A DNA stretch of 64,000 bases from Ilyomonas sp963847085 (GCA_963847085.1 CAWJYO010000002.1:62001-126000); one strand, 5' to 3'; numbered from the stretch's first letter, positions 18,116-27,158 are shown. Notes: generated from the sequence alone by a model not told the origin. Numbers and translations: made by a program.

Positions 18116-19420
18116 TTAGTGAATACGCATTATTTCTGCACCAAGGTTGTTCAACCGAACGTCAATATTTTGATAGCCTCTGTCTATTTGTTCAATGTTT
18201 TGTATGGTGCTGTAGCCATCTGCACTCATGGCTGCAATCAATAGGGCAACACCTGCACGAATATCGGGGCTGCTCATTGTAATGCCATGCAACGAATATT
18301 TTCTTCCCAAGCCTACAACTGTTGCACGGTGCGGATCGCAGAGAATAATTCTGGCGCCCATTTCAGCTAGTTTATCTACAAAAAACAAGCGGCTTTCAAA
18401 CATTTTTTGATGAATCAAAACCGTACCGATTGCCTGCGTTGCCGTTACCAATAAGATGCTTAATAAGTCGGGTGTTAAGCCGGGCCATGGATGATCGGAA
18501 AGGGTTAAAATACTTCCATCTAAAAACGGTTGTATCTCGTACACTTCCTGTGCGGGAATAAAAATATCATCGTTTATAAACTCCATTTGAATACCCAATT
18601 GTTTGAACTTATCGGGTATCACGCCAAGATAATTGATGCCAGCATTTTTAATGGTGATTTCGCTTTGTGTCATAGCAGCCAAACCAATAAAGCTACCTAC
18701 TTCAATCATGTCGGGCAGCATGGTGTGTTCGGTGCCATGCAACTCGCTTACTCCTTCAATTGTTAGCAGGTTGCTGCTAATACCTTTAATGTTAGCACCC
18801 ATACTGTTGAGCATCTTGCAAAGCTGTTGCAGATAAGGCTCGCAGGCGGCATTGTAAATAGTGGTTGTACCTTCTGCCATCACCGCTGCCATTATAATAT
18901 TAGCCGTGCCTGTTACAGAAGGTTCATCTAATAGCATGTATGTGCCTTTCAGTTGCGGCGCACTTAATTGCATCACGCCTGCATCTTCATCATAATTAAA
19001 AATTGCGCCTAATTTTTGAAAGCCGATGATATGAGTGTCCAATCTTCTCCGTCCGATTTTATCGCCACCTGGTTTAGGAATAAACGCTTTTCCAAACCGC
19101 GCCAGCATAGGTCCGGCAATCATCACCGAACCGCGAAGCCGTCCGCTTTTTTTTCTAAAAGTTTCGGTTCCAAGATAAGTTGGGTCAATGTTCTGGGCTT
19201 CAAAACTACAGGTATCCGCATTGCGTTCTACTTTCACACCAATGTCTGCCATGAGCTCTATTTGCAGGTTTACATCGGTGATATTGGGTATATTGTAAAT
19301 GGTTACTTTTTCTTTTGTAAGAAGAATAGCAGAAATGATTTGCAACGCTTCATTTTTAGCACCCTGCGGTGTGATGCTGCCATGCAATTTTACTCCGCCC
19401 TTTACTTTAAATGAACCCAT
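18116..19420 (-). CDS. murA: UDP-GlcNAc enolpyruvyl transferase MurA, Asp variant
   Basis: 434 residues, normal for MurA, the first committed enzyme of peptidoglycan synthesis (enolpyruvyl transfer from PEP to UDP-GlcNAc). It has GSITPQGAKNEALQ at the N-terminus (Lys22/Asn23 in the KN motif), GRLRGSVMIAGPML, and the active-site loop PKPGGDKIGRRRLDTH. In that loop the residue equivalent to E. coli Cys115 is Asp120. Cys-to-Asp is known to keep activity and to confer fosfomycin insensitivity. DHPWPGLTPDLLS and the C-terminal QIDRGYQNIDVRLNNLGA are also typical. The ATG at 19420 fits the family start. Confidence 0.96.
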   Translation of the reverse strand: MGSFKVKGGVKLHGSITPQGAKNEALQIISAILLTKEKVTIYNIPNITDVNLQIELMADIGVKVERNADTCSFEAQNIDPTYLGTETFRKKSGRLRGSVMIAGPMLARFGKAFIPKPGGDKIGRRRLDTHIIGFQKLGAIFNYDEDAGVMQLSAPQLKGTYMLLDEPSVTGTANIIMAAVMAEGTTTIYNAACEPYLQQLCKMLNSMGANIKGISSNLLTIEGVSELHGTEHTMLPDMIEVGSFIGLAAMTQSEITIKNAGINYLGVIPDKFKQLGIQMEFINDDIFIPAQEVYEIQPFLDGSILTLSDHPWPGLTPDLLSILLVTATQAIGTVLIHQKMFESRLFFVDKLAEMGARIILCDPHRATVVGLGRKYSLHGITMSSPDIRAGVALLIAAMSADGYSTIQNIEQIDRGYQNIDVRLNNLGAEIMRIH

Positions 19421-19446
19421 AGTTTTTATTTCAAACGAAAATAAAA

Positions 19447-19470
19447 AAAGCCAGCATACTCGCTGGCTTT
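19447..19470 (-). terminator. Hairpin between DUF4290 gene and murA
   Basis: AAAGCCAGC (19447-19455) pairs with GCTGGCTTT (19462-19470), with T/A runs on both sides. It lies within the 69-nt gap between the DUF4290 gene and murA, which face the same way. It could terminate most transcription before murA or act as an attenuator. Confidence 0.75.
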
Positions 19471-19489
19471 TATAAAATAAAATGAATGA

Positions 19490-20242
19490 TTATAAAAACC
19501 GCTTTTTAAAACTACCGCCATTGCGGTTGTTATTGTTATTGCGATTGCCGCCGTTATTATTGTTATTGTTGCGATTGTTGTTTCTGCCCGAAGCGCTGTA
19601 ACTGTTGTTGTTTCGGTTGTTGCTTTTGCTGTTACTATTGTTGTTTTTGCCCGAAAATACACGCTTAGCAGTAGGGCGATAATCGTCGCTTTCAAATGCC
19701 GGCGGGCGATGCTTGATAAATGGTGTGTTGCTAAATTCAAGCTCACCTTTTGTCATGGCGTTTAGCTCACTTCTTATGGCATCATCATGCACCAATTCCT
19801 TATGCCAGTTGCTGTATGAAAGCTTCATATAATAAGCAATGGCATTGGCAAAACCAGCTTTCTTTTCCGGGTTTTGTTCTGCTAAAGCTTTATCAATTAT
19901 CACTTCCAAGTTCTTACCCAGATGAGAGTATTTTGGATGTCTTTTTGGGTAAGAAAGCGGTTGCGGTTTAGCTTTGTACGTTTCTTTTTGCGGAATGGGA
20001 TACGGGCTGTCAACATCGAGTTTAAAATCGGAAATGAAAAATAAATGATCCCATAGCATGTGCCTGAAATCTTCAACATTTTTTAAATGCGGATTTAAAA
20101 AGCCCATCAGTTCAATAACGGAGCGGGTTTGCTGCTGGCGTTCTTCTCTATCAGATATGGTTAAAAGATATTCTACCATTTTTTGAATATGCCTGCCGTA
20201 TTCGCGCATACTCAAATAATTTCTTGCTGTGTTGTATTCCAT
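19490..20242 (-). CDS. DUF4290 family protein with Asn-rich tail
   Basis: 250 residues. The helical N-terminal 170 residues (MEYNTARNYLSMREYGRHIQKMVEYLL; NPHLKNVEDFRHMLWDHLF) match the Bacteroidota-specific DUF4290 family, which is cytoplasmic and of unknown function and is commonly next to murA. The last 55 residues are a low-complexity Asn/Arg/Gly/Ser tail encoded by AAC/AAT runs and ending GGSFKKRFL, possibly nucleic-acid binding and prone to length change. The gene is followed by murA and the Nudix gene in the same direction. Confidence 0.88.
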   Translation of the reverse strand: MEYNTARNYLSMREYGRHIQKMVEYLLTISDREERQQQTRSVIELMGFLNPHLKNVEDFRHMLWDHLFFISDFKLDVDSPYPIPQKETYKAKPQPLSYPKRHPKYSHLGKNLEVIIDKALAEQNPEKKAGFANAIAYYMKLSYSNWHKELVHDDAIRSELNAMTKGELEFSNTPFIKHRPPAFESDDYRPTAKRVFSGKNNNSNSKSNNRNNNSYSASGRNNNRNNNNNNGGNRNNNNNRNGGSFKKRFL

Positions 20243-20258
20243 GAAAATTATAATGCGG

Positions 20259-20266
20259 CAAATCTA
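20259..20266 (-). promoter_or_regulatory. -7 box TAGATTTG upstream of DUF4290 gene
   Basis: An exact TAnnTTTG match on the minus strand, 16 nt upstream of the ATG at 20242. No clear -33 TTG is visible. Confidence 0.45.
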
Positions 20267-20324
20267 ATTTTATTTTTTGGAAAGAAAGAAGGTTTTGCGT
20301 TAATCATTCGTTTGAGTTATGGGC

Positions 20325-20455
20325 GTTCCGCCGATAGCACAGATAAATGCAGATTTGTATAGAAAAGAAAAACGAATTGGCTGATAAAATTCCTGCAAAT
20401 CCAAAACTGCCTTATATAGATTCTGCGGAAATCTGCGACATCTGCGGACACATAT
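20325..20455. repeat. Degenerate inverted repeat of 'TCTGCGGA' words
   Basis: The left side (GATAGCACAGATAAATGCAG) and right side (TTCTGCGGAAATCTGCGACA, then TCTGCGGAC) are degenerate inverted copies of words like ATCTGCG. It fills the 214-nt gap between the DUF4290 and MBL genes and ends 3 nt before the MBL stop. The same word family forms the near-perfect hairpin at 49681-49754. Confidence 0.7.
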
Positions 20456-20457
20456 TG

Positions 20458-21204
20458 CTACGTTTCTGAAGCCTTCATTACCGGTGATTTAATATCATGG
20501 TAAAACAAAAATGTCCAGCCGTTTTGCATGCCTTCCTGCCACCATTGTTGCCGAAGCTGCATACTTTTTTTTCCATTATAATCATACTTGGCAACAAACC
20601 TGCTTTTCATTTGTTGCAATTGCGGCGCATCATCGCCTCCAAAAAAAATAATATTGCCTCTTTCTTTTATCCAAAAAACCTGGTGGTAAGGCGAATGACC
20701 GCCTGTTACTTCATAATCAATGTTGTCTTCAATCACACCATTGCCGTTTAATAAGGTTACTTGTGGATTGTTAACAAGCGGAGATAATTCTTCCGTCATG
20801 TAAGAAGGAAACCCCGTATCCAGTGCATATTGCAGCTCTTTTTCCTGAACAAAATAAGTGGCATTTGGAAAAGAGAGCGAGTAATTGCCAAGCGAATCTT
20901 TTTTGGTTACACCGCCCGCATGGTCTTTGTGCAAATGGCTCATCAACACTTTAGTGATGTGGTGCGGTTCAATGCCGGCTGCTTTTAAATTTTGGTGCAA
21001 CTGCAATTCGCCCCTTTTATAAAAACCCAATCCGGTATCTAACAGCAAAACATCTTTTTGTGTGATGATAACAAAGGGCTGCACTTCAACCAATAAGCTT
21101 CCGGCAGCGCGGCTCTGCAGGTCGTCATCTTCTAAATCGAACGGAACAAAAATTTTTGTTTTGTCAATGGTAAAAGCACCTTCAGAAAGTGGAATGATTT
21201 GCAT
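20458..21204 (-). CDS. MBL-fold metallohydrolase
   Basis: 248 residues from the ATG at 21204 (MQIIPLSEGAFTIDK). The metallo-beta-lactamase core is visible: LLLDTGLGF, the metal-binding MSHLHKDHAGG (HxHxDH), TGGHSPYHQVF and FFGGDDAP. The closest general type is the quorum-quenching lactonase-like / YtnP-like MBL branch, but the substrate is unknown. No signal peptide, so it is cytoplasmic. Divergent from gapA; its own promoter is visible. Confidence 0.88.
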   Translation of the reverse strand: MQIIPLSEGAFTIDKTKIFVPFDLEDDDLQSRAAGSLLVEVQPFVIITQKDVLLLDTGLGFYKRGELQLHQNLKAAGIEPHHITKVLMSHLHKDHAGGVTKKDSLGNYSLSFPNATYFVQEKELQYALDTGFPSYMTEELSPLVNNPQVTLLNGNGVIEDNIDYEVTGGHSPYHQVFWIKERGNIIFFGGDDAPQLQQMKSRFVAKYDYNGKKSMQLRQQWWQEGMQNGWTFLFYHDIKSPVMKASET

Positions 21205-21225
21205 GAGACAATGAATAAAATAGTG

Positions 21226-21253
21226 CAAAAGTAAACTTCGGTTTTAATGCAAA
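21226..21253 (-). promoter_or_regulatory. Promoter of the MBL hydrolase gene
   Basis: On the minus strand, TTTG (21253-21250) is followed after 16 nt by TACTTTTG (21233-21226), a -33/-7 pair of the Bacteroidota type, 21 nt upstream of the ATG. Confidence 0.6.
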
Positions 21254-21289
21254 CCATCATTTCGTTAATCCTTTAAACATTGAAAAATA

Positions 21290-21322
21290 GTTTCCATATT
21301 CTTTTCAATAATTCTAACTTTG
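21290..21322 (+). promoter_or_regulatory. gapA promoter
   Basis: TTG at 21290-21292 and TAACTTTG at 21315-21322, 22 nt apart, match the Bacteroidota -33/-7 consensus. The -7 box ends 36 nt upstream of the gapA ATG. Confidence 0.7.
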
Positions 21323-21358
21323 CGGTGCTTTTTCAAAAAAACAAAAACAACTATCAAC

Positions 21359-22375
21359 ATGAGCACAGTAAAAGTTGCTATTAATGGTTTCGGTCGTATT
21401 GGTCGTCTTGTCTTCCGCCAGATTTATAACATGGAAGGCATTGACGTGGTTGCCATCAACGATTTAACCACACCCAAAGTATTAGCCCATCTTTTAAAAT
21501 ATGATAGCGCACATGGCCGGTTTCAAGGCGGCGAGGTTACATTTACCGATAATTCAATTGTTGTAAATGGCGAGGAAGTAAAAATTTATGCACAGAAAGA
21601 TCCGGCCCAAATTCCCTGGGGCGAGCACCAGGTAGATGTAGTGATAGAAAGCACCGGCTTTTTTACAGATAAAGCTAAAGCCGAAGCGCATTTAAAAGCA
21701 GGCGCAAAGCGTGTGGTGATCTCTGCACCGGCAACCGGCGATTTGAAAACGATAGTATTTAATGTAAATCATAACATATTGGATGGCAGCGAAACTATCA
21801 TTAGTTGCGCTTCCTGCACTACCAACTGTTTGGCACCAATGGCAAAAGCATTGAACGATGCGCTTACCATTGAAGTGGGTAGTATGACTACGATTCATGC
21901 TTATACCAACGACCAGAATACATTGGATGCACCTCATGCCAAAGGTGATTTGCGTCGCGCACGTGCAGCGGCTGCCAACATTGTTCCCAACAGTACTGGT
22001 GCTGCCAAAGCCATTGGTTTGGTTTTGCCCGAATTAAAAGGCAAGCTCGATGGCGGTGCGCAGCGTGTTCCGGTTATCACCGGTTCGGTTACTGAATTAA
22101 CAGCAGTGTGCAGCAAAAAAACAAGTTTGGAAGAAGTAAATGAAATAATGAAAAAAGCCAGCAACGAAAGCTTTGGTTATAACGAAGATGAAATTGTAAG
22201 CACCGACATTATCGGTATGTATTATGGTTCTTTGTTTGATGCTACGCAAACCAAAGTCATTACGGTTGGCGACAAACAATTGGTGAAAGTAGTAAGCTGG
22301 TATGATAACGAAACGAGTTATGCAAGCCAACTCGTTCGCACCGTAAAGTACATGGCAGAATTAATCAACAAGTAA
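21359..22375 (+). CDS. gapA: Glyceraldehyde-3-phosphate dehydrogenase, type I
   Basis: 338 residues from the ATG at 21359. The NAD-binding N-terminus is VAINGFGRIGRLVFRQ. The catalytic Cys153 is in ASCTTNCLAP, followed by HAYTNDQNTLD, and the C-terminal WYDNETSYASQLVRT is the family signature. The residue after the second strand is VVAINDL, typical for NAD-dependent glycolytic enzymes. It converts glyceraldehyde-3-phosphate to 1,3-bisphosphoglycerate. The next glycolytic gene, pgk, lies 670 bp downstream, separated by a terminator and a small gene pair. Confidence 0.98.
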   Translation: MSTVKVAINGFGRIGRLVFRQIYNMEGIDVVAINDLTTPKVLAHLLKYDSAHGRFQGGEVTFTDNSIVVNGEEVKIYAQKDPAQIPWGEHQVDVVIESTGFFTDKAKAEAHLKAGAKRVVISAPATGDLKTIVFNVNHNILDGSETIISCASCTTNCLAPMAKALNDALTIEVGSMTTIHAYTNDQNTLDAPHAKGDLRRARAAAANIVPNSTGAAKAIGLVLPELKGKLDGGAQRVPVITGSVTELTAVCSKKTSLEEVNEIMKKASNESFGYNEDEIVSTDIIGMYYGSLFDATQTKVITVGDKQLVKVVSWYDNETSYASQLVRTVKYMAELINK

Positions 22376-22392
22376 GATTATTCTATGAATAC

Positions 22393-22425
22393 AAACCGCA
22401 GCCATTTTACGCTGCGGTTTTTTTA
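22393..22425 (+). terminator. gapA terminator
   Basis: A perfect 10-bp stem AAACCGCAGC/GCTGCGGTTT (22393-22402, 22411-22420) with 8-nt loop and a T-rich tail, 17 nt after the gapA stop. Confidence 0.92.
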
Positions 22426-22445
22426 TTTTTGATGAAATTTATTTT

Positions 22446-22679
22446 ATGCAGGCAGAATTGTTGAAACGCATTACCATCGTTCCAGAATTAATGGGAGGAA
22501 AGCCAACAATACGGGGAATGCGGTTTCGGATAAGTGACATACTTGATATGCTTGCTGGCGGCATGACCAATGAAGAAATATTAGAAGATTTTCCTTATAT
22601 AGAGAAGGAAGATATACAGGCATGTTTGTTTTACGCCTCTATGAAATTAAAAAATACAACTATTATTAATGTTGCCTGA
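22446..22679 (+). CDS. DUF433 antitoxin-like protein
   Basis: 77 residues matching DUF433 (VapB45-like): ITIVPELMGGKPTIRGMRFRISDILDMLAGGMTNEEILEDFPYIEKEDIQACLFYA. This domain is a winged-helix-like antitoxin usually encoded directly before a DUF5615 PIN-like toxin. Here the toxin start overlaps the last codons of this gene by 11 nt, the usual arrangement. Confidence 0.92.
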   Translation: MQAELLKRITIVPELMGGKPTIRGMRFRISDILDMLAGGMTNEEILEDFPYIEKEDIQACLFYASMKLKNTTIINVA

Positions 22680-23028
22680 GTGGAAAATTTGGTTAGATAA
22701 CAACATTGCCCCAATTGTTGGAAAATAGTTGAAAGATGATTTTGATTTGTTTGTTAAAACTACTTTTAGCTTGCAAATGCAAACAATGTCCGATTTCAAT
22801 ATTTATCAGAAAGCAAAAGAATATGGCAGGATTATTATTGTTTCCAGAGACTCAGACATTGAGGATATAATTATTACAAATGGTTCTCCTCTTAAATTAA
22901 TCAACATTAAAGTAGGCAATTGTTCAAATCGTTTTCTGTACACTCTTCTTAAACAGCACGTGCAAAGAGCATTGTGCCCATTGATTGACTTTGATAAGGA
23001 CATTGTTCACATTGAAATTAATGACTAA
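22669..23028 (+). pseudogene. DUF5615 PIN-like toxin with in-frame TAG
   Basis: The natural frame starts at the ATG at 22669 (MLPEWKIWLDNNIAPIVGK) and meets TAG at 22726-22728, codon 20. It then continues open as LKDDFDLFVKTTF...VSRDSDIEDIIITNGSPLKLINIKVGN to 23028. DUF5615 proteins have a conserved Trp-Leu at this place, so TGG to TAG is the simplest explanation. The rest of the domain, including the SRDSD acidic motif, is intact. Unlike other breaks in this window it is a substitution, not an indel. It may be an inactivated toxin or a base-calling error. Confidence 0.75.
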
Positions 23029-23040
23029 AAAATCACAACC

Positions 23041-24240
23041 ATGAGCAAATTCACCGATTACAATTTTTCCGGTAAAACAGTATTAGACCGCGTTGACTTT
23101 AACGTGCCCTTGAATGATAAATTTGAAATCACAGATGATACCCGTATGCGGGCTGCTGTACCAACCATAAAAAAGATTTTAGGAGATGGCGGTAGTGTGA
23201 TTTTAATGAGCCACCTGGGTCGCCCGAAAGATGGACCGACCGACAAGTATTCTTTAAAACATTTAGTGCCACATCTTACCGAATTATTAAATGATGCACC
23301 CGTAAAATTTGCGGATGATTGCATCAGCGAACAAGCTTATCAAATGGCGCATGGCTTGCAGCCGGGCGAAGTGTTGCTGCTCGAAAATCTTCGCTTTTAT
23401 AAAGAAGAAGAAAAGGGTGATAAAGCCTTTGCTGAAAAGTTAAGTAAGCTCGGAGATGTCTATGTGAACGATGCTTTTGGAACGGCACATCGGGCGCACG
23501 CTTCCACAGCGGTGATTGCACAATTTTTCTCACCTGATAAACGCATGTTTGGCTTGCTGATGGAAAGTGAAGTTGCAAGTGCCGAAAAAGTGCTGCACAA
23601 TTCGCAAAAGCCTTTCCTTGCTATCCTCGGCGGTGCCAAGGTTTCGGATAAAATTTTAATTATTGAAAACCTGCTGGAAAAAGCAAATGATATTATTATT
23701 GGCGGCGCCATGGCTTATACTTTTATGAAAGCCAAAGGTGGCAAAATCGGTTCTTCGTTATGCGAAGACGACAGGTTGGATACCGCCAATGACTTGTTGA
23801 AAAAAGCCGATGAAAAAGGCGTGTGCATTCATTTGCCAGCCGATTCTGTAATTGCTGATAAGTTTGCCAACGATGCCGATATATCCAGTTCATTAAGCAC
23901 AAACATTCCTGATGGCTGGATGGGATTGGATATTGGCATGATGGCTTGCGAAACCTTCACCAAAGTCATCCACAATTCAAAAACCATTTTGTGGAACGGA
24001 CCCATGGGCGTGTTTGAAATGGAATGCTTTCAACATGGTACCAAAGCCATTGCTACTGCTGTTGTCGAAGCAACACAAAACGGTGCTTTTTCACTCGTTG
24101 GCGGTGGTGATAGTGTAGCTGCTGTAAACCAGTTTGGTCTTGCCGATAAAGTGAGTTATGTATCTACCGGTGGCGGTGCTATGCTGGAATATTTTGAAGG
24201 AAAAGAATTGCCCGGCATTGCAGCAATCAACGCAAAATAA
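23041..24240 (+). CDS. pgk: Phosphoglycerate kinase
   Basis: 399 residues, usual bacterial length. It transfers phosphate from 1,3-bisphosphoglycerate to ADP. The signatures are VLDRVDFNVPLND (Arg/Asp of the basic patch), LMSHLGRPKDG, LLLENLRFYKEEEKGD, AFGTAHRAHAST, ILGGAKVSDKI, and the nucleotide-binding WNGPMGVFEME and GGGDSVAAVNQ near the C-terminus. The ATG follows the toxin remnant by 12 nt. It probably also receives read-through from the DUF433 pair, and a terminator follows. Confidence 0.98.
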   Translation: MSKFTDYNFSGKTVLDRVDFNVPLNDKFEITDDTRMRAAVPTIKKILGDGGSVILMSHLGRPKDGPTDKYSLKHLVPHLTELLNDAPVKFADDCISEQAYQMAHGLQPGEVLLLENLRFYKEEEKGDKAFAEKLSKLGDVYVNDAFGTAHRAHASTAVIAQFFSPDKRMFGLLMESEVASAEKVLHNSQKPFLAILGGAKVSDKILIIENLLEKANDIIIGGAMAYTFMKAKGGKIGSSLCEDDRLDTANDLLKKADEKGVCIHLPADSVIADKFANDADISSSLSTNIPDGWMGLDIGMMACETFTKVIHNSKTILWNGPMGVFEMECFQHGTKAIATAVVEATQNGAFSLVGGGDSVAAVNQFGLADKVSYVSTGGGAMLEYFEGKELPGIAAINAK

Positions 24241-24250
24241 ATATCTTTGA

Positions 24251-24275
24251 AAGCCGGCAATGAGCCGGCTTTTTT
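24251..24275 (+). terminator. pgk terminator
   Basis: AGCCGGC (24252-24258) and GCCGGCT (24264-24270) form a GC-rich stem with a 5-nt loop and a T-tract, 11 nt after the pgk stop. Confidence 0.9.
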
Positions 24276-24385
24276 GTTCCAATTATTTTAGAAGATTGAC
24301 TTACTCTTAAAGAGAAAATGCAAATCAGTATTGTAATATCGGGCAAAAACAAACTATAAAAACAGCCATCAATCACCAACTCTTC

Positions 24386-27148
24386 TCATTCCTTCACTTC
24401 AAACTTATACTTACCCGAAGGCACCGTTATTACAGCAACGCCTTTACTGTTGGCAATATTTGTTTGCAATTGATCATTCATATAAATTTTTGAAGTTGGC
24501 GTGGCTGGTAAGTAAACATTGGCATTTGTATTTACCGGAATGATAAGGTGCAAATAAAAATGGCTTGAATCTTTTTTCCAGTCGGTTGTTATCCATCCGT
24601 AAGGCGAATGAAAGCTGCTTTTGGCAGAGGTAAGATTGCCAACCGGCTGCGGACGAATGCGGATGTGTTTAAATGCAATAGAGCTATCTTCCTGGCTGAT
24701 GCCTGCAATGCCGCTATAAAACCACTCCATAATATGCCCCAGCATCAAATGATTGTTTGATACTTCTTCTAATGCGGCCCATGATTCGGTTAATGATGTT
24801 GCCCCTTTCTTAAGCTGGAAGCCATAACCCGCCACATCATCGCGGTTGTTCATATCATAAATCAACTGCGAAGCACCGCCATTATCCAATGCTTTTACCA
24901 AAAAATGAAAGCCAATATCGCCTGCCGTCAGTGCTTTGTTTTTGGCATAAATGGTATCTGCTAAATTCTTCAATACCTCTTTTCTGTTTGCATCATCTAC
25001 GAGTCCTACAGCCAGCGGCATTGCCATTGCCGTTTGGCTGCCGGTTGCATACACTTTTGTTTCCTTGTTGAAGAATTTGTCATTAAAACTCTTTTTAACT
25101 GCTTCAGCCAGTTGCTTATAAGTTGCAATATCTGTATCGTTGTGTAAAGCCACCGCCATCTGGCTAAGCAGCGTTGCATCATAATAAAAAATAGCAGTAG
25201 CGGTAACCCCTTTGGGCGTTAACTGCGGAAAGCCGGGCGGGTTTGGCCCATAATCGTACCAATCGCCCAAGCCATGCGATAAAATATAGTGGTCTGATTT
25301 GCTTTGCAGATAAGAAATATACTTTTTAGCCATTGGGTAAGCCTGTTGCAATATATCTTTATCTCCATACCAGGTGTATAACAACCACGGTAGAATCACT
25401 GAAGAGCTTCCCCATTCGGGCGAATCTAAAAAACCGTCTTCAAACACTACATATTCCGGTGCAATATCAGGTACAAAGCCTTGCGGATATTGTGCATCCA
25501 TTAAATCGAAAACGATCTGCCGGTACAAGCTATAAATATCATAGTTGTAGTGAATCGAAGCGCCCATTAGATAATCCTGTTCCAGCCAGCCCAATTTTTC
25601 GCGGTGCGGACAATCGGTTATTATACTTTGCATATTGCTTTTGATCGCCCAGTTGATTAACGTATCAATGCGATTGAACAAAGGATTGGAACAGGAAAAT
25701 GAGCCATTTGTTGGGTTTGCGTTTCTGTTGTGCAGCGAGGTCAGTTGTATGATTTGAGGCAGTGAAGATGTGTTGGTTGCGGTATTGAGCACAGCACCTT
25801 CAACCTGAACATACCGGAAGCCATAATAAGTAAATTTTGGTTGCCAGGTTTCTATACTATCACTCCCTAATGTGTAAGAAAAATAATAAGGTGAACCGCT
25901 GGCTTTTTGATTTGCCAATTGTTGACTATCTATAAGTTCCGCAGGAATTAATTTTACAGTTTGTCCCCGCCTTCCTTTTATTTTTATTTGAACAATACCC
26001 GATGCATTTTGACCAAAATCATATACATAAACATCCGGTTTTGGTGTAAGTATTTTTTTTACTTTGAATGAATCCATTATGGTTAACGGATAATCCTGTT
26101 CAGAAACGAGCTTGCCTAAAGGCGGCTTTACTTTTAACGCCGACTTCCAGTTCGCATCGTTGAAAGACGAAGTGTTCCAGCCTTTTTGTTCCCTTCGGGC
26201 ATCACAATCTTCACCGCCATAAATGCTGCTGAATGTGATAGGCGATAGCGCCATCTTCCAGGAAGGGTCAGAAACAATGTATTCTGTTGAGCCATCTTCA
26301 TAAACAATCTTCAGATTACAAATCATTTTAGGCATACCAAAAGCGGTAACAATTTTAAAATATCGTTCGCGGTTAATGTTATAAAAGCCATTGCCTACAA
26401 TCACGCCGATAGTATTAACTCCCTTTCTAACTTGTGCCGTTACATCATAAGTGTTGTACAAAACGGTTTTGTCAAAATACGTCCAGCCCGGAGATAGGAA
26501 TGCGTTGCCAATTTTTTTGCCGTTCAGGCTCGCTTCATATTGTCCAAGTCCGGTAATAAAAAGAAGTGCAGATTTTATTTTTTTTCTGATAGTAAAATTT
26601 TTTCTAAACAGGGGAATTACAGGCTGTTGCAAGCATTTATTCCCTAACAAATTGGTGTCGGCTTTACCGGGGACAACTCGCATCGAATCGGGTAAGTTTT
26701 CATAACCTATCCATTGTGCGCCGCTCCAGTCGTTTTGTGTAAACAAACCGGTGGTTATTCGCTGACTATTACTCCATGCCGAAGGTTTGTAATGCTTATC
26801 CCACACACGCACTTTCCAGAAATAAGTTTGTACTGGCAGTAAAGCATTGCCATTGTAATTTATAAGAATACTTTGTTCAGATTGTATAATGTTCGATTGA
26901 TAAACATCAAATTTGTTTTTGTGTAAATTTTCTTTTGATGAAGCCATCACCAACTGGTAAGCCGTTTGATATTCACCGTTTTCTTTTGCCGTTATTTCCC
27001 AACTGAAATGCAGATTCTGCAAGGGAACGCCTATCGGGTTGACTTTGTTTTCGCAGAACGCAGCAGCAATTTGTAATTGGCAAAATAAAGAGCTTCTGCT
27101 AACAAAAGAAACAAGCAATGCAATGACAGCATTCCTGGCTATTTTCAT
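24386..27148 (-). CDS. Alpha-L-rhamnosidase, GH78
   Basis: About 920 residues from the ATG at 27148 (MKIARNAVIALLVSFVSRSS, a Sec signal peptide). Domain order is typical of GH78: N-terminal fibronectin-like and beta domains (WSGAQWIG; LFITGLGQYEASLNGKKIG; DYPLTIMDSF), then the (alpha/alpha)6 catalytic barrel with DCPHREKLGWLEQDYLMG, DSPEWGSSSVILPWLLYTWYGD and GHIMEWFYSGIAGI, then a C-terminal beta-sandwich. It removes terminal alpha-L-rhamnose from plant glycans and glycosides, probably in the periplasm or outside. No susC/susD genes are adjacent. It follows a truncated sensor gene by 10 nt. Confidence 0.94.
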   Translation of the reverse strand: MKIARNAVIALLVSFVSRSSLFCQLQIAAAFCENKVNPIGVPLQNLHFSWEITAKENGEYQTAYQLVMASSKENLHKNKFDVYQSNIIQSEQSILINYNGNALLPVQTYFWKVRVWDKHYKPSAWSNSQRITTGLFTQNDWSGAQWIGYENLPDSMRVVPGKADTNLLGNKCLQQPVIPLFRKNFTIRKKIKSALLFITGLGQYEASLNGKKIGNAFLSPGWTYFDKTVLYNTYDVTAQVRKGVNTIGVIVGNGFYNINRERYFKIVTAFGMPKMICNLKIVYEDGSTEYIVSDPSWKMALSPITFSSIYGGEDCDARREQKGWNTSSFNDANWKSALKVKPPLGKLVSEQDYPLTIMDSFKVKKILTPKPDVYVYDFGQNASGIVQIKIKGRRGQTVKLIPAELIDSQQLANQKASGSPYYFSYTLGSDSIETWQPKFTYYGFRYVQVEGAVLNTATNTSSLPQIIQLTSLHNRNANPTNGSFSCSNPLFNRIDTLINWAIKSNMQSIITDCPHREKLGWLEQDYLMGASIHYNYDIYSLYRQIVFDLMDAQYPQGFVPDIAPEYVVFEDGFLDSPEWGSSSVILPWLLYTWYGDKDILQQAYPMAKKYISYLQSKSDHYILSHGLGDWYDYGPNPPGFPQLTPKGVTATAIFYYDATLLSQMAVALHNDTDIATYKQLAEAVKKSFNDKFFNKETKVYATGSQTAMAMPLAVGLVDDANRKEVLKNLADTIYAKNKALTAGDIGFHFLVKALDNGGASQLIYDMNNRDDVAGYGFQLKKGATSLTESWAALEEVSNNHLMLGHIMEWFYSGIAGISQEDSSIAFKHIRIRPQPVGNLTSAKSSFHSPYGWITTDWKKDSSHFYLHLIIPVNTNANVYLPATPTSKIYMNDQLQTNIANSKGVAVITVPSGKYKFEVKE

Positions 27149-27158
27149 ATTTAGTTTG

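Noticed and set aside
19500..19660. CRISPR-like or tandem-repeat array
   Set aside because: The repetition is coding low complexity (Asn tail of DUF4290), with no spacers.
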